Assembly (NCBI GenBank): GCA_020740775.1
Contig: JAHEWK010000009.1
Coordinates: 1,984,001-2,048,000 of the forward strand
Direction: 5' to 3'
Source: Ilyonectria destructans
Lineage: Eukaryota; Ascomycota; Sordariomycetes; Hypocreales; Nectriaceae
DNA length: 64,000 nucleotides
Under the pieces are notes generated by a model. That model worked only from the letters and a program-made list of their open reading frames with translations. It ran no database searches and was not told the origin of the DNA. The position numbers and the translations under genes are program-made. Shown one piece after another: positions 10,947 to 20,509 of this stretch. Each line of letters opens with the position of its first letter. The first letter of the stretch is position 1.

Positions 10947-12263
10947 GTCTGAATCTCCGTCGCTCTGGAGAGTGGCATCTTCGCCTTCTTCAACGATCGC
11001 GGCGTTGGTAACCGAGGGGCGCGAGGGGGCTGCGGCGTTGACTTGAGTGCGTCTGGTTACGCTCCCGGGCCGAATAGGTGCGGCTAATGGACAGCGTTCG
11101 ATTCTGCAGTTATCTCTTCCGCAACGGAGACAACGTCCTTCGCGGTAGCGTGCATCCATTTCATCCTGATCGACCCACTTGGCACGCTTACCGAGCAAAG
11201 CCTGATCCTCTGGTCGCCTGGACTGGTAGCCATTCGTGTTCTTGCCGCCGCGGGTGCGCCCAGCGTTTACTTGAGTGGATGCTTGTGGGGTTGGCTCCCA
11301 TTCCATCATGTCCTCTCTTCTGACCTCAGCCTGCTGGACATGCTGTTGCTGAGATCTCTGGCTGCTCTGACTACCGTGGTTGTCCAAGCCCCTCGTGTTG
11401 CCGCGAGGTTTCTTCCACTGGCCTAACAGTTCCATCTGGCTGCTAAGCGAGTCGCACCTCTTTGCCAGCCCAACGTAGGTGCTAATCGCGACGGAATCAG
11501 AGCCTATAAGAGCGGCCTTCATTCTGTCGTTTAGTGCCTCCTGGAGGTAAGAAATCTTGCTGTCATCTGGCCAATATTCGGCATTGGCGTTGGCGATCTC
11601 TTTCTCGAAACGAGGGTAGAACGAAGTAAAGGGTTCGTTTTCTCCTTGCTTAATCGAGTGCAGGTTGCGAGTAGCTCTCTGTTTACGATCCTTCTCTCCG
11701 TACAACAGTTCAAGGCGGTTGAGCAGTTCAGCCACATTAAACGTCCTCTTCTCAATTTGCATCTCCACAAAGGTGGTCACATTGTCTTTAGCCTTGCCTT
11801 CCAGGCTCATAAAGACATACATAAAGTGGCCCTCTGCGTCTCCGAGGGCTTCGCCGTCGACTCGTAGCTTCCCTTCGGTCTCCAACTTCCAGCTACGCCA
11901 CTGGGACTTGTCACCACTGTACTTCGGGACATCTCGCAGCTTGGGGCGCTTGGTCGGGTGAGGACTGTAAGTGATAACCGTATTGGCGGGATCGGCGGTG
12001 ATAGAAGGGTTGGTAGTAGTGTTGGGAGTGACAGGAACAGCGGTTGTCTTATTGTCTTCTGGCGCCAGCGTGGGCGCTGGTGTGGGCTGTATAGACTGGA
12101 TGGACGTTTCCAGTGCTAACAGCTTCAATTTCGTTTCCTCATTTGCCTCTCTTAGGGCCATATTCTCGGACCGCATAAGCCTGACTTCGCTCAAGAGTTG
12201 CTCGAGTACGCTAGCCGACTGGCTAGTGGTTTCCCCCTGAGTCATGCCGTCTGAGTGGTCCAT
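10944..12263 (-). CDS. gag: Gag protein
   Basis: 439 aa from ATG at 12261-12263, starting MDHSDGMTQ. Residues about 20-50 have coiled-coil character. A retrotransposon Gag core follows (YSGDKSQWRSWKLETEGKL, then ELLNRLELLYGEKDR and FTSFYPRFEKEI). Near the C terminus the nucleocapsid-type finger reads CLRCGRDNCRIERC, which is C-x2-C-x4-C-x4-C: Cys sits where His is normal in CCHC knuckles. Gag packages the element RNA in cytoplasmic particles. It ends at a TAG in frame with pol. Confidence 0.93.
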   Translation of the reverse strand: MDHSDGMTQGETTSQSASVLEQLLSEVRLMRSENMALREANEETKLKLLALETSIQSIQPTPAPTLAPEDNKTTAVPVTPNTTTNPSITADPANTVITYSPHPTKRPKLRDVPKYSGDKSQWRSWKLETEGKLRVDGEALGDAEGHFMYVFMSLEGKAKDNVTTFVEMQIEKRTFNVAELLNRLELLYGEKDRKQRATRNLHSIKQGENEPFTSFYPRFEKEIANANAEYWPDDSKISYLQEALNDRMKAALIGSDSVAISTYVGLAKRCDSLSSQMELLGQWKKPRGNTRGLDNHGSQSSQRSQQQHVQQAEVRREDMMEWEPTPQASTQVNAGRTRGGKNTNGYQSRRPEDQALLGKRAKWVDQDEMDARYREGRCLRCGRDNCRIERCPLAAPIRPGSVTRRTQVNAAAPSRPSVTNAAIVEEGEDATLQSDGDSD

Positions 12264-12310
12264 TATTCTTCTTCGCTTGTGGCTTCTGGTGCTTCTAACT
12301 TCTTAACTCC

Positions 12311-12355
12311 GGGTGCTTCGGGTGCTTCGGGTGCTTTGGGTGCTTCGGGTGCTTC
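12311..12355. repeat. Five 9-bp tandem repeats in the element leader
   Basis: GGGTGCTTC occurs four times exactly and once with a final T (third copy), head to tail, between the 5' LTR and the gag ATG. On the transcript strand this is a repeated GAAGCACCC in the 5' leader. Function unknown. Confidence 0.9.
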
Positions 12356-12424
12356 GGCTGACTTTTTGACTTCTGGACTCGGGATGAGTCGTTGACTTCT
12401 GGACTTCAGCAGATTTCTGAAGTG

Positions 12425-12436
12425 ATCTTGAAAGTA
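12425..12436 (-). other. Self-priming primer-binding site
   Basis: The 12 nt directly inside the 5' LTR read TACTTTCAAGAT on the element strand. They are the perfect complement of ATCTTGAAAGTA at 12498-12487 within the LTR. No TGG-type tRNA primer site is present. This matches the Tf1/sushi mechanism, in which the mRNA 5' end folds back as primer. Confidence 0.85.
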
Positions 12437-12652
12437 TGTGAAAGGCCTCTAGTGAGTTGATTCAACTAACTAGTCCCTATGCTGTTTACTTTCAAGATGA
12501 AGAAAGGAAAGACTCTAAATACAAACTGGGTGCGTGAAGACGCGTTATATCTTCTTTAATATAGAAGATTCGAGAATCAACTCGATGGCGCTGTGGAGAA
12601 GAATTCGGGCTTGGCGGCAGAGCCGCCAGCCAAGTGGGCCTGACCCGTTACA
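12437..12652 (-). repeat. 5' LTR of the chromovirus
   Basis: 216 bp, identical to 7038-7253. From the self-priming match, the RNA should start at 12498, giving U3 of 154 bp (12652-12499) and R plus U5 of 62 bp. Confidence 0.96.
12487..12521 (-). promoter_or_regulatory. Inferred LTR promoter and RNA start
   Basis: TATTTA on the element strand (12521-12516) lies about 23 nt upstream of 12498, the 5' base of the sequence complementary to the primer site. The two independent cues agree on one start. Confidence 0.55.
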
Positions 12653-12657
12653 CAGGG
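12653..12657. repeat. Target-site duplication, right copy (CAGGG)
   Basis: Exact match to 7033-7037. Confidence 0.93.
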
Positions 12658-13262
12658 GTCGTACCTGGTCTATGTAGCATTGACAACGGTTGTCTTTTTG
12701 ATGTTACCGTAGGATTAGATTTATACCGGGGTTCCAACGGCTCCACAGTGTGTAGGCCGGCATAGCACAGCTGGGGAATTTCTATTGTTTCAATTGTAAT
12801 TGAGTGGCGCTAGGGCTGCGTCGCCCAGAAATACCGATCTTCAGCCCAACCATGTAAATGTCACCCTGCTGTCCTGTTGAGCTGCCGGGTGTCAAGGCAC
12901 CACTCCCCCTGGGGGGTCGAGTCCGCCAACGCGGCAAGTAGTTGCGTACAGCCTCCCAATTATACGAGACAGTAGTGCAAACTCTACCCACAATCACAGT
13001 ACGTGGAGAATGTTTGCATTGATCGGCAAGGGCCAAGGTTCGGGGAACTTGGGTTTCGCGTCGTTGTTGGATGGCATTCCTTCCATGGCATGATATAGTC
13101 CAGGTGAAAATATCGTGCCAGAAATAAAGGGAGGTCACGCGAAACCCGCTTCGAGTAGTTAAATCCACGCTGCCCTTTCTCTTCTTGTCATTTCTCACAA
13201 GCCTTGGCACTGCTTTTGGAAAGTCCGCTCGATCCAGCAGCTTTCACGGTTCGTCCTTTGTC
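12658..13262. other. Intergenic upstream of the receptor gene
   Basis: 600 bp between the retrotransposon and the receptor ATG, presumably its promoter. It contains one GGCCGGCATAG motif at 12755-12765. Confidence 0.5.
12755..12765 (+). promoter_or_regulatory. GGCCGGCATAG motif, copy 1
   Basis: First of three exact copies of this 11-mer within 8 kb. It is 498 bp upstream of the CFEM receptor start and about 100 bp from the LTR. Confidence 0.4.
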
Positions 13263-14856
13263 ATGCGTCTTCTTTCTGTCTCTTTGCTGTTCGGGGGCTT
13301 GGCAACCCTCGTCCACGCTGCCGGTTTCGCTGACCTCGCTGCTCAATTGCCTGCTTGCGGTGTAGGTACATACAGAGGCCGTTCAATTTTAATGCTAACG
13401 AATACTGCAGCTGGAATGCATACAAGCATCAATTCCCCAGTCTACGTGTACATTGAGCAACAGTACATGTCTCTGCACGGATCCAACCTTTCTAGGTCTG
13501 ACGCAAGCATGCGTCGCCACGAACTGCACGGTCAAAGAATCGTTGAGTAGGATACCGCTGGAACCCCGTGAGACACCAAATGCTAACCAGCTTTCCGTTC
13601 AGCGTTGGTGAGGGTTCAGAATCTCGCATGCGGCGTCGCCGTACAGAGTCAACAAAACAAATTCAAGATCAACGCTGTTGTCGCCTGTGTCCTAGCCGAG
13701 ATCTGTATCATCTTGCGGATATTCTCAAAGCTTAGAATCATGGGCAAGCTTGGAATGGACGACTATTTCATCCTAGTGCCAGGAGTAAGTTCCGAGCCAT
13801 GACCCGACAGTTCTACTGCTTACACTACTTGATAGGTCGCTACAATCCCGTACCTCTACCTCCATTGGACGCGTCAGTCTCCCAATATTCTCCCATCCAC
13901 ACGAGCTCGAATTATTAACCGTGACTAGTGGCTGATCTTGGTTTCGGCTTGAACATATGGGACATCCAACCGTTCGACAATCTATATGAGCTTCTCAAGC
14001 GATTCTGGATCGACCAGATGTTGTACAGTCTCCACCTTTACAGCACCAAGATCTCCATCCTTTACTTCCTAAGTAGCATCTTCACATCACCTCTGTTCAA
14101 AAAAATCACCATGGGGATGTTAATCTTCGTTGCGGTGAGCGGCGCCGCGACATTGATCACGACGGGGTTACAATGCCTACCAGCGTCTTTCAACTGGACC
14201 GGCTGGGATGGTGAGCATGTGGGCCACTGCAACAACCTAAACTCGCAGACTTACGCTTTTGGCGCGATCAACATGGTGTGCGATCTTGCCATTCTCATCA
14301 TGCCATTGCCAGAGCTGTACAAACTGCAGGTCAAGGGTCGCCAAAAGATTCAATTATTCGTCATGTTCAGCCTTGGGATCATGTAAGCAACAACATCAAT
14401 GAACGACGTGACCTCAAGCTGATTCTCGATTATAGCGTCACTGTATTTAGTGTTATCCGTCTGCCGTTCCTCATCACCCTTGGCAAGACGTCAAATCCGA
14501 CATGTAAGCTGCTTGCTTGAGATCTAAAGAGACAAAGACTTACAATTTTACTAGGGGACTACGTCGAGGTTACCATCTGGTCAATCTGGGAAACCGAACT
14601 GGGCATGATTTGTGCAAGCTTGCCAGCGATTCGCCACTTGTTCAAGCACATGTGGCCGAACGCTCTAAGCACGATTGCCGCCAAAATGAGCTCGTTCAGC
14701 CGTACCGGAGACACAGGGACTGATAAGAGCGGCAGCTGGAGCGGTAGCCGTAAGGATCGCTCAAATGTCGACAACCAAGACTACCACGAGTTGGACGAGC
14801 GATCTCTGATTGGAAAGGGACCAGACGGTGCAAGCGCCACTGCCGTGCAGGTGTAA
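13263..14856 (+). CDS. CFEM-containing Pth11-type seven-TM receptor
   Basis: Seven exons join in frame: 13263-13361, 13411-13546, 13603-13784, 13836-13872, 13929-14382, 14436-14503, 14555-14856, giving 425 aa. A signal peptide (MRLLSVSLLFGGLATLVHA) precedes a CFEM domain at residues about 20-76 with seven visible Cys (LPACGLECIQASIPQSTC, then CLC, C, C). A fungal rhodopsin-like 7TM domain follows, with the landmarks GMDDYF, FWIDQMLYSLHLYSTKISIL and INMVCDLAILIMPLPEL, and a Ser-rich cytoplasmic tail. Family knowledge: Pth11-like receptors sense surface or host cues at the plasma membrane. The donor of the fourth intron (GTCAGT) is weak but required by frame. Confidence 0.9.
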
Positions 14857-17349
14857 CCTTGCTCGTTTTACTCAGGCGGTGTGCGCGCAAAACGTTGTAA
14901 AATTTTGTCCTTTGTTCCTTTTTGTGTCTGGTTGTTTCGGTAGCTACGGCTGGCTCGGAGCGTCACCTCGGGTTCTACATTTTAAGATTTAATGTATATA
15001 GACTTGCTTCAGTATTAGCAAAGATGTTCTGGCTGCAATAGTTAAGCCATCGTGTTGCAGCTCAACCCTAATTATTCGCATTGCTGTGTGCATCCTCTTC
15101 TCTGAACGTAGACGTACGCAAAATTGACTTTTGTAAAATGAACCCTTGACTTGAGTTGGGCTTTTGTCGCCTGGTTGCGAGACCTGTATATTTGGGTAGT
15201 CACGTCGGACATTTTGAATAACGATTTTCTTTCGTCTTCATGTAGGGTGCGAGGCTAACATTTGCAGAATATTCCTTATTAAATTCGCTTCCAGCTTGAA
15301 CGCTCCCTTTTCTTGCCCTTTTCCCCCTCCATTTTTCCGCCTCCAACTAACTACCCTGTTTTCATTCCAATTACCACAGCTACGCGTAACATTAGAGTAG
15401 GGCAGTTTCCAATCGTCTTTTAGCGTTCCTCTAGGATGTGAGCTAAACGCCGATGGCCTTAGGGTAGCCGTACTGCTAGTGAAACAGTTCGCTAGACCAT
15501 GTCCAGTCCGTGGGTACCATGTCTTGTTGGACTGGTCGCTGCCCGGGGAACGTTTGACTTGTCTTCCGAGGTAGATGCGGGTTGGCCCGATAGGCGAGAA
15601 CTCAATTCTAACGTTGTATCCTGCTCATCCTACAGGCCACAGGGGTTCCGTATGTTGACTAGTTACATCTATTTCCCCCCCCTACGCTAGTAGATCTTAC
15701 TACATTAAGATAGATGTTGAAATTTCTCTCATGGCATTCTCTTTGAAGTAACTAAAATGTCTATCAATCCGGCATGTAATCCCTGCGGCCTCTAGTTGCT
15801 CAACGGCCAACGGTCGACCGGGGTCAGCGGGCGCCAGACTGCGCTAAAGCCTCGCCCTGCGGAGCCCCATGTCCGGCGAGCACTCCAGACCCGTATTGCT
15901 TCAAGCAATGGGTCCTCCAAGGGCCTTTGGAAATCCAGGGCCATGGAACTTGTATTCCGAAAGTCCGGACGGACCCAGCATATGTGTCAAACTCACATGA
16001 CTGCTTACGGGGCGGTCATGTCTCAGACACAGATAGCCGACTCGTCAAGTCGTCGAGATTGCGACGCTTTGCCTCAGATAATCGCGTTAAAGTAACGACC
16101 GTGAAATTGTCGCTAATTCCAGTATTAAGGGGTTTGCTATACGGTACATATTCGAGAGTCCTGTGGCTAGTCAGCGCGAGTCTAAATGTGCTATGACGTA
16201 CCTTTGCAAAGTGACTCCGAGAATTTTGCACTTCCAGCTTTACTTCGTCCTTCAGGTTCCTGCGAAGACCGCCATATCTACCCCCGGCCATGCAGTATCT
16301 GGGATGTGCTTCGGAATAAGCGCTAGTTACCTGACGTGACAAGGTTCTGTCATCTGTCAGGACTTGTCAGAGCCCGCCCATCCCGCATAGAATGCTACAC
16401 TGCGCGAAACTTTCAAATGACCCTCGTATAGTGGGCCCCTGCAATGAAACCCACTATGCACTATGTCACATAACTCTCGCCAATGAAGAATAGTCAGCGC
16501 CTTGGAGAGAATCAACAACTTGGAAAGAATTTTCTCGGGTCTTCCCGTCTTGGTGGAACCATGTGGGTGGTGGTGGCAGTCTACGAAAACTAGAAGGCCC
16601 TGTCTGGATCTACAATTGCCAGAAGCCGCGGTTCTTACACAAAAGCGAAGAATAGCTTTAGCTTTTGGATAACGCAGTCTTCTACCACTGTGACATGGTC
16701 TTCTGAACCAGGGCTATCGCTGATCGACACTGGTGGTTCTCACCGCCTTGGCAACTCCCACTGTTGCAAGGTTCAACTGGAAAGGATTGCGTGAAATGGG
16801 GCAGGCATTTGGTCGGCCTGGCCGGCATCGGTCACTAGGGTTCGTTTCAAACGCAGAACTTTTTAACCCTATTCGGGTGTACGCGGCCATTCGCGTCGGC
16901 ATGCCCTGAGATCCCGAAGCCGCAATGGCTGCTCCCGAGTACGATAGACTGCCATGCGCTCAGAGCATCACGCCGCTATCTGAGCACGAGACGATCCAAA
17001 TTTCAGTCCCACACGCTTCTCCAGCAAAGCTTCCGTCGGTCAGAATGATGGCTGGGAGAGGTTGGCTATCGCCAAGGGCCCGATAAGCCGCCAGGCTGAT
17101 TCACGCGTCCGAAGCCCGCCGCCCGCGGAGCATTCTCAGGTGGCAAGACGAGAATGACTTTCTATCGTGCCATGTTGTGGGCTGACAGCCGGCCAGCCGC
17201 TTTCACGAACACCCACTTCCCCTATCATAGGCCACGGTGCCGTAGACTACATCTCAATGGAACTCTGCAATGTCTGAGACCTCTTTGATGCTGTCTCTTT
17301 GTTTCAGCGCTCCGAATTCTTTTGTTACAGGCCGGCATAGTTCACCACC
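14857..17349. other. 2.5-kb gene-poor stretch
   Basis: Only short ORFs without domains are found on either strand, and no repeat structure or RNA gene is evident. The last few hundred bases should be the promoter of the next gene. Confidence 0.5.
17330..17340 (+). promoter_or_regulatory. GGCCGGCATAG motif, copy 2
   Basis: Ends 9 nt before the ATG of the TmpA-like gene, so it would lie in the 5' UTR or at the transcription start. Identical to 12755-12765 and 20639-20649. Confidence 0.4.
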
Positions 17350-18687
17350 ATGTCTGACTCTGGGAAGCGAGCCCCCCCACGAGGGTCTGGTTGCATCTCG
17401 CTCACTCGGTTGCTAAGATTTCTCTCTTCAGAGTACCGGATCCTGTTCACCGTCGTTTTCCTCGCCAATCTCATTGGCGTCGTTTTGTTTTTATGGCTTT
17501 GGTTCCTGCACGGTCATCCCAACCAGACGACTTGCGCTTTAGCCACATCTATCAACCTTGCCGTCTCAATTGTCATTCGCGAGGAGCACGTTGTTAACGG
17601 TCTTTACTACGTTTTCACGGCGCTTCCCCGGACATATCCTCTTTGGATTCGACGGCGAGTGGGCAAGATTTACCACCTCGGTGGCTTGCACAGCGGGTGT
17701 GGTGTGGCGGCAACGTTCTGGTTCATTTTTCTATCGATCGAAAAGACTGCCTCCTTCAACTCCGAAACCAATAAAGATGGCGAAAGATGGACACACATCG
17801 TGGTTGTGTACATGCTGGATTGCCTCCTCATTGGCATGCTGGTTATGGCCTATCCGGCCATCCGTGCCAAATTACACAACGCCTTCGAAGTGGTCCATCG
17901 GTTTGCTGGCTGGTCTTGCCTCGCCCTTTTCTGGTGCCTGACCATTCTAGACGTCTCGATCAACACTACATCCGATGAGTCCACTGCTGCCGCCGTATTC
18001 AGCAGTGTCAACGTTTGGCTCATCTTCATATCAACCTGCAGCGTTGTTTCAACCTGGTTGAACTGCCGCAAGATCCCCGTTCAGTCGGAGAGACTTTCAT
18101 CACACGCTCTGCGAATGTATTTCAGCTACTGCAATCCACAACCCGGGACGACCATTCGACTCTCCTCACGACCGCTGCTTGAGTGGCACGCGTTTGCGAC
18201 GGTGAACAACCCCAAAGAGGCCGGTTTCTCGGTCGTCATCTCTAATGCTGGTGACTGGACCAAGAAAGTTATCACGAACCCTCCTCGCGAAATTTGGGTC
18301 CGGCGTACCCCAACATGCGGTGTCCTACGCATTGCCCCGATGTTTAACAGCATCTTGCTAGTTGCCACTGGCTCGGGCATTGCTCCCTGCCTCCCCGTCA
18401 TCATGGCGCAGCAGACGAATATCAATCTATTTTGGTCGACCCGAGATCCTCTTGAAACCTACGGACCGAATATTGCCTCCGTTATCCTTGGCCTGGGTGA
18501 TAAGGCACACATTCACAACACTTCCACAATGGGGAGGCCAAATACCCTGCCAACTGTCATGGATCTCTACAAACGCACAGGTAGCGAAGCTGTGGTCGTT
18601 ATCTCGAATCCCAAGTTGACGATTGATCTGGTGATTGATTTGGAGGCCCTGGGAGTGCCAGCATTTGGACCTATTTGGGATTCTTGA
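17350..18687 (+). CDS. TmpA-like integral membrane flavoprotein / ferric-reductase-type oxidoreductase
   Basis: Single exon, 445 aa. The N-terminal half has several hydrophobic segments (LFTVVFLANLIGVVLFLWLW; GVAATFWFIF; YMLDCLLIGMLVMAY; LALFWCLTIL) with possible heme-ligand His in YHLGGLHSG and VVHRFAGW. The C-terminal half resembles an NAD(P)-binding reductase domain, with ILLVATGSGIAPCLPVI as dinucleotide-binding loop. This arrangement resembles TmpA of Aspergillus nidulans, a membrane flavoprotein linked to conidiation signalling, and related domains of NRPS-like reductases; I infer the assignment from memory of the family. A UbiA-type enzyme lies downstream in the same orientation, so a metabolic role is equally possible. 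Confidence 0.75.
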   Translation: MSDSGKRAPPRGSGCISLTRLLRFLSSEYRILFTVVFLANLIGVVLFLWLWFLHGHPNQTTCALATSINLAVSIVIREEHVVNGLYYVFTALPRTYPLWIRRRVGKIYHLGGLHSGCGVAATFWFIFLSIEKTASFNSETNKDGERWTHIVVVYMLDCLLIGMLVMAYPAIRAKLHNAFEVVHRFAGWSCLALFWCLTILDVSINTTSDESTAAAVFSSVNVWLIFISTCSVVSTWLNCRKIPVQSERLSSHALRMYFSYCNPQPGTTIRLSSRPLLEWHAFATVNNPKEAGFSVVISNAGDWTKKVITNPPREIWVRRTPTCGVLRIAPMFNSILLVATGSGIAPCLPVIMAQQTNINLFWSTRDPLETYGPNIASVILGLGDKAHIHNTSTMGRPNTLPTVMDLYKRTGSEAVVVISNPKLTIDLVIDLEALGVPAFGPIWDS

Positions 18688-19471
18688 GCGAGCCTCTCGA
18701 ATTGTGACGTCCCTAGAGAACACAATGCACGAGTCTATAACATGAGTGCATTCAGCGCCTTATCGTTATGGTTTTCACGAAATGTATTATTATAAATAGA
18801 GGAATAGACTGAACAGGTAGATTGTAATGTACGTAATGGTAGTAATAGCAGTATTCGCGTGGTATTAGCCTGAGGCAATGAGCAATCCTTCTGGGTACAG
18901 GTCCTAACTCCGGTTCGTGCTCTCGTACGGCCGGTATAGTGCGGTAGAATGCGAATCGTGAGCCACTGAGTTTGGTCTCGATAACCTTCCCGATTATTCG
19001 GTCCGTCCCACCCATTGCTACTCGACCCATGAATCCACCGTCTTCTAGTCGGTATACCGTTCTAATAGCCTTCCACTGTACGTCACAAGGTTACATTCGA
19101 AAAACTGCCGCGCGAATGCCCATGTCTAGTGATCTTCATTGCTCGTAATAAAATCTCTCCACGGGGCTAGTAACACCCCTAGAGAGGCGGAGCAGTTTTC
19201 GCACCCACCGTACTCGTCGCTCACCGCAAATTAAGAAAACTGTCGGCCGCAATTGTAAAGGAGACTATGACGGCATGCGTTCTGGAGGTAATGAATAAGG
19301 AGAGGCGGATGCTTATTAGGACTCATCTACCGCGGATTTGTGGTCTCCTGTCTTGGCACAGCTTCTTGTTCTTCCTCAGTTCTTCCTCCGCCGGCCTCTT
19401 CCATAACACTGCAAAGACAACCAAATCAATTGTTGGTACCGACACGGCTGGGATAAAAGAAATTTCACAAT
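18688..19471. other. Intergenic with an unrecognised minus-strand ORF
   Basis: A minus frame at about 18752-19085 is coding-like: WKAIRTVYRLEDGGF, then MGRVAMGG at 19030 and IPAVREHEPELGPVP. It matches no family I know and may be a gene remnant. The rest is presumed promoter of the UbiA gene. Confidence 0.3.
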
Positions 19472-20509
19472 ATGGGACACCAGACCGCCAACAGAAATAC
19501 CCGCCAGTCTGGTAAATCCCCTTACCCACTAACGTACCTCATTGGTGTACCACTAACAGTCCCTTGCACAGCAGACACAGGCGAGATGAGCAGCTTGAAA
19601 CGGCTCGTTTTCCACATGCGGACGCTGTGGCTCTTTACGAAGAGCGATCTCCCTACATCTACTGGCATCAATACAACATTCGCCATTGCAGGCATCCTCG
19701 CTGGACCGGGCACCCTTAGCGACGCTGATATTCACTGGAGCGATATGGGCAAGGGATTGCTTGTGGCTCTCTATTTCACCTGGCACCTGACTCTATGCTT
19801 CAATCTCGGAAATCAGCGCCAGCCGCAATCCCTCATTGAGGATGGCGTCAATAAGCCGTGGCGACCCATCCCGGCGGGTCGGATTACCCCCGAGTTGACA
19901 GCCAAATGGCATCTCATCGCGATAGCATCATTACTTACGCTATGTGCTACGTTGCTGGGGGCTTGGAAGGACACGGCTTTCTACCTTTTCTGCACTTGGC
20001 TATACAACGAGCGGGCTTGGGGAGACAAGTCGTGGTGGCAGCGCGCCCTGATGAACGCCTGTGGCATCACAACCAACCGCGTAGCTACCCTTCGTGTGGC
20101 TATCACAGCCATCCAACTCCACACTCCCGAACAGTATCACTTCACCGACAAGGGTCTAGGCTGGTTCTTGGTCTGCGCTGGCATTGTCTTCACCACGATC
20201 CAGGTCCAGGACTTGCGTGACCAGGAGGGCGACGCGCTGATCGATCGACAAACCCTGCCCCTAATTATCGGTGATGCTCCAACGCGCTGGTTGACAGCCA
20301 TCGCAGTCTGGACCTGGTCTTTCATCTGCCCCCGCTACTGGAACCTCGGTATGCTTGGCTGCATGATTCCCATCCTGACGGGAGCCACCGTTACAGCGCA
20401 TATGCTCCTCTTCCGCACTCGCGTCAACGACCAGGCTAGCTTCCGGTTGGTAGCCGCCTGGTGGGTATCGCTGTACTTCTTGCCCCTGATGAAGACGCAT
20501 GGGCTGTGA
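19472..20509 (+). CDS. UbiA-family membrane prenyltransferase or terpene cyclase
   Basis: Open for 345 codons, but 19512-19580 (69 bp, GT...CACTAAC...AG) looks like an in-frame intron; splicing gives 322 aa reading TRQSGEMSSLKRL. The first Asp-rich region is FNLGNQRQPQSLIEDGVNKP and the second is QDLRDQEGD (D247, D250, D254 unspliced), the UbiA signature for Mg-diphosphate binding. Multiple hydrophobic helices follow. Fungal relatives include meroterpenoid prenyltransferases and UbiA-type sesquiterpene cyclases such as the fumagillin one; the sequence alone cannot decide. No PKS, NRPS or P450 is visible beside it, so a complete pathway is not in the window. Confidence 0.82.
   Translation: MGHQTANRNTRQSGKSPYPLTYLIGVPLTVPCTADTGEMSSLKRLVFHMRTLWLFTKSDLPTSTGINTTFAIAGILAGPGTLSDADIHWSDMGKGLLVALYFTWHLTLCFNLGNQRQPQSLIEDGVNKPWRPIPAGRITPELTAKWHLIAIASLLTLCATLLGAWKDTAFYLFCTWLYNERAWGDKSWWQRALMNACGITTNRVATLRVAITAIQLHTPEQYHFTDKGLGWFLVCAGIVFTTIQVQDLRDQEGDALIDRQTLPLIIGDAPTRWLTAIAVWTWSFICPRYWNLGMLGCMIPILTGATVTAHMLLFRTRVNDQASFRLVAAWWVSLYFLPLMKTHGL

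Larger units (their letters stand above)
7038..12652 (-). mobile_element. Complete Ty3/gypsy chromovirus LTR retrotransposon
   Basis: 5,615 bp bounded by two 216-bp direct repeats that begin TG and end CA. Base-by-base reading finds the two LTRs identical. CAGGG flanks both sides (7033-7037 and 12653-12657), a perfect 5-bp target duplication. Inside on the minus strand are a 439-aa Gag and a Pol with protease, reverse transcriptase, RNase H, integrase and a C-terminal chromodomain, in Ty3/gypsy order. A self-priming site adjoins the 5' LTR and a purine tract the 3' LTR. No disabling stop is seen apart from the single in-frame TAG between gag and pol. This looks like a recent insertion that may still be active. 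Confidence 0.97.

Noticed and set aside
15790..16345. Overlapping ORFs of about 90-108 codons on both strands
   Set aside because: No domain, no consistent frame and no splice structure.
19586..19588. Alternative UbiA start at the internal Met MSSLKRL
   Set aside because: Possible, but the upstream ATG at 19472 works both with and without the candidate intron, so the longer start was kept.
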